DNA from: Gonium pectorale
Lineage: Eukaryota; Chlorophyta; Chlorophyceae; Chlamydomonadales; Volvocaceae
Length of the DNA stretch: 64,000 nt
Direction: 5' to 3'
Assembly: GCA_001584585.1 (NCBI GenBank)
Contig: LSYV01000080.1
Coordinates: 1-64,000 of the forward strand
The notes under the pieces are model-generated. The model did not search any database, was not told the origin of the DNA, and was given only the letters and a program-made list of their open reading frames with translations. Below, one piece after another: positions 23,701-32,689 of this stretch; position 1 is the stretch's first letter, and every line of letters begins with the position of its first letter. Made by a program: the position numbers and the translations under genes.

Positions 23701-24050
23701 CAGCGTGGGGATTCCCGCGGCGCCCCCGCGATCACCAACGTCTCCCAGAGCAGCCCATTCATCCGCCTGCTCCGCTGAAGCTGCGGAGGCAATGGCCGCA
23801 TGGGCGCCGTACACCGCTTCCAGGCCCGCAGCCGCGGCATCATACGCGCTGGCCACGAGGGCTGCTGGCTTCAGCGCCCGAGAGCCCTGGGTGGAGGGAG
23901 GGGTTGTGGGGGGAGCAAGGTAGGAGGGAACCGGAGGGGGTCGGAGGGGGGGAGGTGGGAGCTATCGGTGGGCCAACCGCTGCAACCACCCACCTGCCCC
24001 CTGCCGCTCAGAAAGGTCGAGAAGAGATCATCCTTGCCATCCCCAGACAT
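2788..24050 (-). CDS. VPS8: VPS8 homolog, CORVET tethering complex subunit (giant, 25 exons)
   Basis: Vps8 is the early-endosomal CORVET subunit that binds Rab5-type GTPases. Reading minus strand, exons are 24050-23994, 23886-15775, 15365-15049, 14774-14372, 14044-13932, 13556-12509, 12192-12092, 11966-11737, 11621-11550, 11434-11227, 10992-10642, 10130-9865, 9694-9609, 9423-9218, 8914-8774, 8456-7947, 7707-7402, 7151-7026, 6851-6484, 6276-6135, 5410-5061, 4933-4276, 4156-4014, 3698-3600, 3367-2788. All introns are GT-AG and phase is continuous. After removing two surplus bases near 20.04 kb the sum is 14,991 nt (4,996 residues). Family hallmarks are beta-propeller strands (LWLLVGHASGSVVAWDL, then ALSADRRGRLLLHSF), the junction LLAWQERL...GLRFALDFYK (about residue 3450), LLRFDIASLDLDQ...YKLLVYLR, VQLLCEYEPSAVLPFL and LLGSCAYEQAIMSSAHRLI. 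The start MSGDGKDDLFSTF is in a short first exon. The 5-kDa-scale C-terminal tail shows no RING. Weakest junctions are exon 9 donor and exon 24 donor. Confidence 0.85.
10119..10321. other. 20-N gap flanked by duplicated contig ends (VPS8 intron 11/exon 12)
   Basis: The gap is 10220-10239. The sequence at 10119-10200 (ACAGCCGGAGCACCTGAGCGG onward) is repeated at 10240-10321 with only small insertions or deletions, mostly in homopolymers. It covers the exon 12 acceptor. This looks like two overlapping contig ends that were scaffolded without being merged. The VPS8 model uses the left copy. Confidence 0.9.
10590..10640 (-). repeat. (GGGGC)n microsatellite in VPS8 intron 11
   Basis: A run of CCCCG pentamers on the plus strand, GGGGC on the transcribed sense strand, sits immediately downstream of the exon 11 donor. 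Successive G-tracts on the sense RNA could form a G-quadruplex near the splice site; that effect is inference. Confidence 0.8.
11446..11486. repeat. 10-bp tandem repeat (GTGCGGTGGG) in VPS8 intron 9
   Basis: About four head-to-tail copies of GTGCGGTGGG lie just upstream (in transcript sense) of the exon 10 acceptor. No function is evident. Confidence 0.8.
12750..12796 (-). repeat. CAG/CAA repeat encoding a 12-Gln tract in VPS8 exon 6
   Basis: Mixed TGC and TGT triplets on the plus strand encode a Gln tract (VPQ then Qs, then GQARLAF) inside the insert between propeller strands. It is followed by a long Ala-rich stretch. It is a candidate length-variable site. Confidence 0.85.
15775..23886 (-). 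other. Exon 2 of VPS8: about 2,700-residue disordered N-terminal extension
   Basis: This single exon is Ala/Pro/Glu/Gly-rich with no globular fold visible. It joins exon 1 in phase 0 and exon 3 in phase 1 (LLAG then PDATTSPLASL), which is why I assign it to VPS8 and not to a separate gene. Scattered acidic or aromatic motifs resemble adaptor-binding peptides: DDLFAGL (about residue 142), FFDDVFGDF (about 260), EEWQGMEWV (about 381), DEWSDTQWVGA (about 428), DDWHDRPQWVGA (about 493), LDLDDLFG (about 2112), DPFLAFGDF (about 2160) and DELLDLSGVLD (about 2584). Long plus-strand frames across it (for example 19431-21230) are mirror artefacts of GC-rich coding sequence. A separate upstream gene remains possible if the 15775/15365 splice is not used. 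Confidence 0.7.
19541..20566 (-). repeat. 54-bp coding minisatellite, 19 units, in VPS8 exon 2
   Basis: The plus-strand landmark CGGGCTGCGAGC recurs every 54 bases from 19541 (19595, 19649 and so on). Each unit encodes 18 residues of the type GARSPAAEAEEGPEASPA, with G/A, E/K and S/P variants that recur in alternating blocks. Spacing is exactly 54 except between units 10 and 11, where two extra C residues (one near 20026-20028, one near 20041-20044) shift the frame. The last unit at the 20.5-kb end and the first at 19.5 kb are diverged edge copies. Confidence 0.95.
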
Positions 24051-24686
24051 GTGCTCGGCTCGGAGCTCCGCGGAACCTCAGATGGCCCGCCCGAGGTGCA
24101 ACGTCCAGCGCCAGGATAACAAGGCGCTGCCGACTGATTGATCTATTCAGGATCTATGATTGACAAAGGCAGAGCTCCTCTGTATGTCCACCTACTAGCG
24201 CGACCGCTCAATACCTTTACGGGCGAGTCGTAATTTGGGTATAGCAAAGCACAAGTTTCATTCTGATTGTTATAATGGTTAAGATGGGAAAGCGATGGCG
24301 AGGCCACGTGGAAAACCTCATCTTGCGCGTCACAGTGCTGCACGGGTGACCCCCCGGCACTACGACACGGCCAGAATGCTATGCAGCAAAACCCTACAAA
24401 GTATGCAACTGGAGGACACGCACACAAAACCTGCCGTACATGTGCTAGACTGAGTGGGGCTCGCCGGTGCGGGGCTGTACCGGAGGCCGAGCCATGCGGC
24501 CCAGCCGGTCAGGCTGCAGGCTTGTGGCTGGCAGCAGGAACGTGGCTCAGGAACCCAACGCCACGTCACCGGATGGGGCCATGGGCACAGATGGCGGCGG
24601 GACGAAGATGCCGGTGCCGGCCTGGCGGCAAAAGGTGGCATATATTAGCGTGGCATCAATTGAGATTCTGTGCGTCTCCAAATGGC
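24051..24686. other. Upstream flank of VPS8; no other gene seen
   Basis: This is presumed promoter and 5' UTR of the minus-strand VPS8 gene. No TATA-like element at a clear distance, no RNA gene and no coding-like open frame is visible. Confidence 0.35.
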
Positions 24687-25160
24687 TTCGGCGTTGGCAC
24701 GAGCATTGCTTCCTTCAGCGCTTTCACATGCATGGCAGAATTGGAGGGTGTCAACGATGCAGCACTGATTACATGATATGCATCGGCCCCGGTCTGTTGT
24801 TACACGCACTCCGCTGTCCCACATGCAGCCGCAGCCCGGCATGGCCAGCCGTACGCCAATTCTCTAGAACCGTGAAGCCTACCGCATTGGGGCGCGTAAC
24901 GCTCCAGGCATGCGCACTCCGCTGCTCTGCAACCGCATAAAGCACGCCTGCGTCCCTCCCCTTTCACCATGCACGGAAGCAGCCGAGAGAAGTAAGAGGC
25001 GCACAACGCACGTGCGAAATACCCAAACCCACACAGGATGCAGACACAAGGCACAGTCCGCGTTTGCACGCCGGGGAGGAGCCTGCTGAAGGCGTATGTG
25101 GACTTGGAGGCCTGGGTCTACCATGCTAACACGCGTACCGCGGAGCCGCACGCTCTGTAT
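24687..25160. repeat. Duplicated 3' flank of family B copy 2
   Basis: This region shares ordered blocks with 53145-53931: GCTTCGGCGTTGGCACGA at the left, a CACGCAGCCGCA-type block, ATGCACGGAAGCAG, and a GGCGTA(T/C)GT block just before the gene end. Spacing differs because of insertions. The duplication behind the family B copies therefore includes their downstream DNA as well as the coding frame. Confidence 0.65.
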
Positions 25161-25730
25161 TCACAGCCGAGACGGGGCCGCGCATACGGCTGGCACGTGC
25201 ATCGCTTCCATTGCAACCCACGCCACCAAGCCCTCACTAAGCCCATTTCTCTCAAGCCAGGCGGCGCTCCGCTCCTTTACAAGGCGGCCGCAGTACGAGT
25301 TCCACGGCTCCTTGACGCCGCTTGGGAACGCCCAGCGCTCCCCGATGCCGTCGGGTAGCGCCTCCACATGCTCCAGCGTCCGGATGATGGCGGGAAGGGC
25401 CACTACACGTATGTAATACTCGGTGCAGTAGTATTTCGTCCTCTCCCTGTGCCATGCTTCCAGCAGGTCTTGACTCCAGTCATGGTATGCGGCACAAGCC
25501 ATATGAGACGGGCACAAGGGAACAGGGCATCCCGCCACCGTTCTCCCCGTCCACCCCTGGGCCGCTCCGTATGCTTTCAGTTGTTCTACATGCGTATTGT
25601 ATTGAAACAGCTCATATATCCTGAACGTGGCAAGGTCAACATGCGCTCGGTCGCCTGCTGCGAGGATTTGCGCTGTAGTAAAGTGGCCGTAAAGATATGG
25701 CGCTGAAGAGCAGTAATCGTGCAGCATCAT
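25161..25730 (-). CDS. Family B protein, copy 2 (189 residues)
   Basis: This is a complete ATG-to-stop single frame with no intron needed. It is collinear with the copy at 53.9-54.5 kb over its full length and with the partial copy at the left edge. The N-terminal third is diverged (MMLHDYCSSAPYLYG), then QLKAYGAAQGWTG, ALPAIIRTLEHVEALPDG, IGERWAFPSGVKEPWNSYC and the ending MHVPAVCAAPSRL are conserved. Trp and Cys are fairly frequent, which is unusual for a spurious GC-rich frame. No known domain, transmembrane segment or signal peptide is recognised. It faces away from family A copy 1, whose start lies 4.8 kb to the right. Function is unknown. Confidence 0.6.
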   Translation of the reverse strand: MMLHDYCSSAPYLYGHFTTAQILAAGDRAHVDLATFRIYELFQYNTHVEQLKAYGAAQGWTGRTVAGCPVPLCPSHMACAAYHDWSQDLLEAWHRERTKYYCTEYYIRVVALPAIIRTLEHVEALPDGIGERWAFPSGVKEPWNSYCGRLVKERSAAWLERNGLSEGLVAWVAMEAMHVPAVCAAPSRL

Positions 25731-27047
25731 TGAAACTCTATTGAGGTTGGATGCGAAGTGGTAGAGGGAAGGCGATGTACGTTTACTATCAACGTTCAGT
25801 AGACGGTCTGTGCCACTGCGAGTTGAATTGTGTGCCTACTTCTCAGCGTCTGCGCCAACGTCACGCAACGGTTATCAATACGGCATCAGTAAGCCCACAG
25901 TTGAGGTTCTACTAGTAATTCTGTGACTCACAGATTTCTACTGTACTGGGATGAGTTAAGCGCGATAGAATCGCGGCCGGAGCACGATGGCCGACCCGTG
26001 GGCGACAATGCCAACCAGTACCTTACCCTATCCATTCCCACACCCACCATACAATTGACTCATCAAGTTAGGATGCGGGCGGACCCACGGATAGCGACGC
26101 TGCAGTTACGCCGCAATCGGTGGCTGCTGCCACCGCAGGCCCGCCTTACCTGGTCGTCCGCCGGATCTTGTAGGTAAGCAGCATCATGCGTTATGGCTTA
26201 GCTGGGTGTGCTTCTGCCGTGCCTTGGACCTGTGGCCAAATGCGATGCACATGCAGTGGCATTGCCGTGTCTTGCAGCTCCTAGACGCTTGGCGCCCTGC
26301 GTGCGTCGTTTTCGAACGGCACTCCGTTGGCAAGTCCGCTTCGACCGGGCCCCGTGGCAGGGTGTCCACGGCTGTGCCCCTGGGGCAGGATGCATTCAGC
26401 AAGCTGGCCCCCGCGCTGGGTGCCTTCGCCCGACCTGTGTGTCCATACCTTTGCGACATGGAGCGTTCTGTGGCCGTCAGCGGCACGCGCGTGTGGGAGA
26501 CGCTTACATACGGCTGTTTGCTTTCCTTCGAATGCAGTCTTTGCTGCGGAACCTCGGTAGCTATGCCTCCCTCTGGGACGGTGTGGACCACTACGTGAGT
26601 GTCGACGTGAACTTAATTCGGTGGAAGTTGACTGGCGCGTGCATCGTGCCAACGGCTTGGAGTGTGCCCGCAGCGTGAGACGTGGCGGATGTGCAGTAAC
26701 CAGCTGGCAGCTGGCGGAACTGGCTGTTGGCGCTGGGCGCGCTGCGGCTGCTGGTTAGCTGGCTGTGGAGGCGCGGAGGCCAGAGAGTGTGTCCAGGGTT
26801 AAGGCCAGGGCTGGCTGGACATGCGGCTTCATCTGGATCTTGTCTCCGAGCGAGCTGGCATCACTGTGCGTCGTGCTGGCTGGCGCGGCGTGCAGCTGCG
26901 GATTCGGCAAAGGCATAGCAGATGAGTGCCGGTGGCTGGGCGCTGGTGCGCAGGTGACACTGGAGGGGCAGGCGGTTACGTCAGGCGCTGAAGCAGGGTA
27001 GAAATGAGGACCATAACCCGCTCCCCCACCCCAATATTCGCAATTCG
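25731..27047. other. No supported gene
   Basis: Short frames exist on both strands around 26.2-26.6 kb, but they overlap each other, lack a convincing ATG and have no paralog in the window. I found no repeat or RNA gene. Confidence 0.35.
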
Positions 27048-27690
27048 TCCATGGGCCCCCCGGCTTTGACGGACGTGTGTAACCTGCAATCTGGTTACGG
27101 CAATCCCCATGGCCACGATAGTGGCGAGCGAGGCATCGGGCGGCCCGGCTTGCCGCTGGGGCGGGGAGGGGGGTGGCTGCCCGTGGGTCAAATATGGTCC
27201 CACCCACGCAGCTCACAGGCCGACGTGAAGGACGCAGCTCGGCACCTGCTGGCGCAGCTCGTAGGAGGGAAAGTCCTGCCCCAGCTAGAGTTGTCGTATT
27301 AACTACGGGAGGTGGCTGTCAAATGCGGTAGCAGGGTCGGAGGCTGTTAGGAGATGTGAGCCTTGGCAAAAGAGGCCGGGCGGGGGAGGGTGTTGTACCG
27401 GTACTATGGGACGCGCCCACATACGCATTATCAGTAGAATCTCAGCGGCCAGAGGCCAAGGCGGTTGCGTGCCGGTCAATGTAGCTGGCCGGCCGCGGCT
27501 GACAAACTCCATACTCTCGTTACGTAAGTACCTCGGCTCCCTCCACATTCTCTGCAGGTTTCCTCTCTTCTCCTCGCGTTGACGCCCTGGCATGGCGCAC
27601 CATACAGTCTTGAGTTGAGCGCGTAGCGGCAGAGCTTAGCAGGTTACAGGTTACAGGTTACACGTCCGTCAAAGCCGGGGGGGCCATGGA
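27048..27690. mobile_element. Possible small inverted-repeat element (about 640 bp)
   Basis: About 40-bp arms in inverted orientation bound this interval. The left arm begins GTCCATGG and includes GGCTTTGACGGACGTGT; the right arm is its reverse complement and ends CCATGGAC. The arms differ by one substitution and a 2-bp indel. The right arm is preceded by a GGTTACA triple repeat. No clear target-site duplication flanks the outer ends (CAATTC against GAGCTC). The interior has no transposase, so a MITE-like element or a simple inverted duplication are both possible. Confidence 0.45.
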
Positions 27691-27711
27691 CGAGCTCTGC
27701 AAATTTGTTGA

Positions 27712-28170
27712 AACAACCGAAGCCACCATACATGCCAAGGACCTGTCGACAGCCCCTGCGTGTTTTGTGAGTGCCCGTGCTATGAGCACCTTCACGACTG
27801 TTTGGAAGGCGCATTGCAGTTCAAGCGCCGGGACATGATTACGATTATGAAGGAGGCCCCACCTGCTGAGGTGGCAGTCTATTTGCAGGCTGTCTGGGAC
27901 ACTAGGCACACCTTAAAAGTTTCCAATAGGGCGCTGGGGTGCAATGGGTACGAGGCATGTCGTGATATACTACTTGCAGCGGCACGGCTTGCGGGCGAAA
28001 CGAGGCAACGAGACAACAACCCCGCCACAAGGAGTCGGGAACGATCAGGCTGCCAGAGCGCGCGAACCGAGGACCACTACATGTCGAGGCTACGGAAGCA
28101 CATCGAGACCACTGTCACGTTACATGGTATCCCTACAAGCTATAACAGAGCCAGATATGGCAGGGCCTAA
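27712..28170 (+). CDS. Hypothetical protein or exon
   Basis: An open frame ends in a TAA stop and has more balanced composition than the surrounding spurious frames. Examples are LHDCLEGALQFKRRDM and APPAEVAVYLQAVWD, then ACRDILLAAARLAGE, which would form amphipathic helices. The first in-frame ATG is at 27835, giving 111 residues; upstream codons back to 27712 could belong to an exon. No paralog or known domain is recognised. It may be a gene fragment. Support is composition only. Confidence 0.3.
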   Translation, partial: NNRSHHTCQGPVDSPCVFCECPCYEHLHDCLEGALQFKRRDMITIMKEAPPAEVAVYLQAVWDTRHTLKVSNRALGCNGYEACRDILLAAARLAGETRQRDNNPATRSRERSGCQSARTEDHYMSRLRKHIETTVTLHGIPTSYNRARYGRA

Positions 28171-28309
28171 GGGATGAAGGGAAGAGCAGCCAAAGAGAGA
28201 GGAAGGAGAGGCAGCACAGCGCACGACCAGCAGGCATATCCCATGCCGTACAAGCTCCGGAAGCAGCACGAACACAGGCGCGGCATCACTACACCTATTA
28301 CGTCCTTAA

Positions 28310-30200
28310 AGGCTTGTTGGTCGAAGGAGACAAGCAGATAGGCTCTCTCGGCTGGTTTTTCTTCTCTCGGTATGGGCCCATGGCTAAGGGACAGCGCCGG
28401 TGCAGGGGCGCCTTGATCGCCGTACTCCCCTTAATTCTGCTACTGTAGTCTCCACTGGTTACCCATGGCTCGACCAGGACGAGCATGCGCAATGCGTGCT
28501 TTCAGAGCAATTCACCAGTTGCATGGCACCAGTTACACCATGGGATACACTGTGGAATACACAAGCGCAAGACCGGAACTTACATGCGCCCTGCCAGATG
28601 GTCGTGCTGCTGTACATGAGCCATGAGGCAGTGAGCGTCTCGCCATTGCATGCATTCATCTTATGTGTTGGTTGCATCATGCACATGCTTGATGCTTCGT
28701 ACGTACCACACGCCCTTAACTCAGCGATTCTAACAACCGCTGAGATTACCTTGTCTGCAATTGCCCTACCAGTACTCATCACCGCCTATCTTACGTCATG
28801 AACCACGCTCCCATGTGCCCTCACTCCGCAACGTCCGCTACCGTGCATGTATTTGCAGCTATTTGGTTACTTCCCCCATTAGGTTGTGCGGCAGTAGCGG
28901 CGTGCTGCAATACCTCTGCAGCTCAACATAACCTCGTTCAAATCCAGAGCAGATGCGGCATCGCCCTGTTGCTAACAAATCCACCGCAGCACGACCTTGA
29001 CAACCAGCGGTCCATCACGTAAGTTCGATAAAGCGGGAAAGCTGGTAAGCCGGTCTTTTGGGGGCGGGACGAACGTCACATGTCTTGCTCTGTACCCATC
29101 CGCCCTACTGGAAACAGTCGCGCCGTCATCTGGTGTGTATGGCCGTAGAGGAGGGCTCCCAGACCTCTCCCTTTCTGAGCCACCATGCATCCCAAGGTCT
29201 TGTTCACAGCCCATACGTCAGCCCTTCACGGCCTCTATGGCTACAGCCACATATAGGCTGATGAGGATTGCTGCATAAGACCGAGAGAAGATATGAAAGT
29301 AGGCGCGACGTTTCCAGTACGGCGCTTGGGTACAAGGCACCTTGGCCGAAAGAGACGAACATACTAGCCCTCCCGGTTTGGGCCCATGGCAAAGCGCCGC
29401 CGTCGACCTACTTCCCTGCTTTTTTGTATCCGGTGGCCGTTGTCGCCACGTCTCAGGCGTGGCTCGACCCGGACTAAAACGCGCACGCGTATGCTCGGAG
29501 CTGCTTGGAGTATTCCACCGGCTGCATGGCCGGTTACACCGTGGGTTACACAGCGGTCACACAATGTTACACAAGCGCAGGACCGGAACTTAGGTGCGCC
29601 CTGCTAGGGAATTCGTGTTGTATTGTGCACGTGCCTACCTCATACGAGTCAAGCTTTGCTATGATGAGTACCATTCAAGGCCGTGATTCAAGGCGCCATG
29701 AAAGAGGGCTCCCGCTTTCGTCGGCGCCTGGTGACAGGGAAGCTTCCATGGCTTTTGGACGGGGGTTTTGGATATGAGCCGTCTCGCCATTGCATGCACG
29801 AATTTCCTACATGTAGGTTGCACCGTGCACGTGCTTTCCCCCACACTACCTACATCCCCACTTATCTGCATTTGCCCGCCATTCGAAGCGGTGGGATACG
29901 CGGCAACTGTATGTTGCATGTACAGGTTAATTCAGTTCATCATGTCATGTACCCCTCCCAGGCGGGTGGCAGGGAGCAGTCGCCTCTACAAGGCTTTTCC
30001 AGCGCAGCGATCAAAGCTGCCTAAGCAGATATCTGTTGTAATCAGCTACTTCACCAGGAGCATTTCTAAAGGGTGTGCGGCAGTAGCGGCGTGCTGCAGT
30101 ACCTCGGCAGTTATCCCTGATCTTGATAAATTCCTGAGCATCGGCCTGTTATACTGATATAACTCTACTGCATTGCTCTTTCACTCTTACGCTGCTGCCG
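28310..30200 (+). repeat. Diverged tandem duplication upstream of family A copy 1
   Basis: Two ordered sets of similar blocks are present. 28370-28640 matches 29380-29640 (GGCCCATGG, TGGCTCGACC, GCATGGC then GGTTACACC, CAAGCGCA then GACCGGAACTTA). 28630-28720 matches 29765-29860 (GTCTCGCCATTGCATGCA). 28885-28975 matches 30075-30150 (GTGCGGCAGTAGCGGCGTGCTGCA). Identity is patchy, so the duplication is old. It covers the DNA just upstream of the family A gene. Confidence 0.65.
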
Positions 30201-30345
30201 GGCGCGGAACTGGAACTCGGGTTGCGAGACCCTCGGCAGAGCAGCGTCCTGAGGGTAGGTGCTCAAAGACTTCTTGCGTGTGTGTGGGAACATGCGCACC
30301 GGTGCATCTCCTTACCTGTTGGGAGCTGCCCATGCCACATCCCTC
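29947..30345 (+). promoter_or_regulatory. Conserved 5' block of family A copy 1
   Basis: The same ordered sequence precedes family A copy 3 (57622-58035), and its right end precedes copy 2 (45852-45965). Shared blocks include ATGTACCCCTCCCAGGCGGG, CTAAGCAGATATCTGT, ACTGCATTGCTCTTTCA and GCAGCGTCCTGAGGGTAGGT. The last contains a plausible donor (GAG then GTAGGT), so part may be a 5' UTR exon and intron. Promoter function is inferred from position and conservation only. Confidence 0.4.
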
Positions 30346-30542
30346 GTTTATTTTTCGCGCAGAACCCGCAGCCAGCCTGCTAATGATGCGCCATGCCTTG
30401 AACATTCTGACCCACGTGTCCAGGAGCCTTCAGAACATGCCGAACCCCGGCGCCCCCTTAGTCCACTACCGGTATCTCCCCCCCCAGGTGCAACGCCGTA
30501 AAGCCGCCAGGTCGACCACCACAGTCCCTGCCGGGGACAAGT

Positions 30543-32683
30543 ATGTCTCAGCGGGACGACGTGCAGGCTGGCCATCTTCGGCCTGCCCCCTCGAGCAGCC
30601 AGGCCTTGGGCGCGTTCGAAGACGGTGAAGCAAACCGGCGAGTGCAACGGCTACGGCAGCCGCAGCAGCATCCAGGAGCCGACCTCGCAAATATGCCGCC
30701 TAACCCAAGGCAGCAGCGTCAAGACATCCGTGCAGCTGTTGGCGAATCGGAATCTGCGGGGACCTCTTTGGCGCGACGGAGCAAGCAAAAGATGGACACG
30801 GCGGGACGCCTGAACTTCCTAGAAGAGCAGAACACCGCCTTGTTCCTGGAGAACATCAAACTGGAAGGCATGGCTGCTCAGCGGGCAAGAGATGCGTATG
30901 AGGATGGGCGGCGCGACGAGAACACGTTGTTGCACACGCAGCTGCTCAACATGCGGCTGCAGCAGCAGCAGCAGCTCCGGGGCCCTAGCGCCAGCCCTGC
31001 GACGTACGCAATGAGTGACGGCACCTGGGTCAACGCGTCGGTGCACTTCGCCGGCGGCACGGGAGGCCTCGGCAGCGGGCCGCAGCACCCGGTGAGATGA
31101 GACAGGGCGTCAACCTGAGCGCGGACACAGAGTCAAGTGCCCACGCCCCTTCGTGAAACGCTGTGTGCAAGTCGTGTGCCTATCATCTTATTGCGACCAA
31201 CACACAGCTTGTTCGTGCGCCTGCCCATTGCAACGCTGGCTAGCCCCCTTGGCTTGTTTGACCACGCCTTCACGTCGCAATCCCCCGCTTGTCGAACCCC
31301 CAGCAGGCGAGCTTCGCGGCACAAGGCCCGTCTGGGTTTGCGCCCGCCCTGGCCGCTCCGTACAACGCCGTACAGGTCAACGATGCCACGATGCACAGCC
31401 CGCCGTACACGACTGGCAACTTCGCTGCTGGGGCCATGAGCGGAGCGGCAAGCCGCTTGGTCAACACGCAAATCGGGTTTCACGACGCGCTCTCCGCCAG
31501 CGACCCGCAAGTGCTGCCGCCGTGGCGCAGCGGCCTGGGCGCCACCGTCCACCCGTCGTACAACATGGCGCCCTTCATGCAATCGGCGGCGGCCTCTGCG
31601 GTAAGTTTGGCGGAGGCTTTGTGAACCCCCTCCTTCCCTTCATGCGATGGCGGGCGGGCCCGGCACAGCGGGCATTGCATCGTTGCACAGCGTTGCGAGA
31701 AACGTAACGTCGTATGGCCTCGTGTCTGTTTGCCTTCATCATGTGCTAAGCCCATGATTGCACGCCACGGCATCGCTCCACAACCGCAGGGTGGCTTCGC
31801 TCCACATCCCGCGACGTACCCCACCGCTGGTGGCCCACATGGCGGCATGGGTCAGCCGCAGCTTGCCACCCAAATCGTCCCCGGTGCGGCAACACAGCCT
31901 CGCCACGGCTCTTACCAGGTACGGAGCAGGCAGCTGCTGCCGCCCGATATGCTGGAAGCTTTCCAGGTTGGGTAATCCAAGCGCATTGCACTCGCGTGGG
32001 CGGGCGCCGGTAGGACGTACGCTTGATCAGCTGCCGCACCAGGTCATGGCGCCGCACGCACATACCGCGAGCTAGACACGCACACGCATTCCGCATCGCA
32101 TCGAACCCTCACACGCGTGCAGCGTGCTGAAACGTGGGAGTCCCTCGCTTCACCTACACAGGAGAGCGCCGCCTTCTACGGTGGGCCGCCGTTGATGCAC
32201 CACGGACCGTCAATGCCTCCCTCCGCCTCCCTCCGCATCCGGCAGACGGGCGTGTTCCCGCCGTCGCTGGTAAGGAGGTCCTCACCGTGCTCGGCGCGCT
32301 CGGGTTAGCTGCCGTTTCAGGGCTTCAGCGGGCAGGTCCTCAATGTCACTGTGCCTGCGCAGGGGAGTTGTGCACAGGGGAGGGTCTCCCCTGCGCCTGC
32401 GTCGCCACGTTCTGTCCTATCAGTCGCGCCTGTTCGGGTTCCTACCGTTGAACTGTTCTTGCCGTACGCGGTAGCCGACAGCCAATGCGTAGTTACACCC
32501 GCGACCCTTTTCCGCTTACAGGCCGGCGGTGGTCAGCAGCAGGGCTCCGCGCCGTCGGGTGGCCGCCGCTCCAACGCCAGGTCCGACGGGAGTGGCAGCA
32601 TCATGCGCGACAACGACGGCACTCGCCAGCGGTCATCGCCTTCCGGGCCCGGAGATTTTGGTGGCGGCGGCAGCCACTATTAG
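30543..32683 (+). CDS. Family A copy 1: coiled-coil, Gln/Pro/Gly-rich protein
   Basis: Exons are 30543-31091, 31304-31600, 31790-31918, 32162-32269 and 32522-32683, all phase 0 with GT-AG introns, giving 414 residues. Exon 1 starts MSQRDDVQAG and carries a coiled-coil segment (LNFLEEQNTALFLENIKLE...LLNMRLQQQQQ), then a Gly-rich end (GGTGGLGSGPQHP). The splice points match copies 2 and 3; exon 2 corresponds to their exons 2 and 3 fused or replaced. The last exon ends GDFGGGGSHY, without the RGG tract of copy 3. No enzyme motif, signal peptide or membrane segment is seen. An RNP-like scaffold role is a guess from composition. The family was not recognised. Confidence 0.6.
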
Positions 32684-32689
32684 GCCTCT

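Noticed and set aside
15704..23856. Two overlapping giant minus-strand genes
   Set aside because: They are the same gene read in two frames, separated by two extra C bases in one repeat unit.
26206..26598. 130-codon plus-strand frame
   Set aside because: There is no good ATG at the start, overlapping frames exist on both strands, and no paralog or splice signal supports it.
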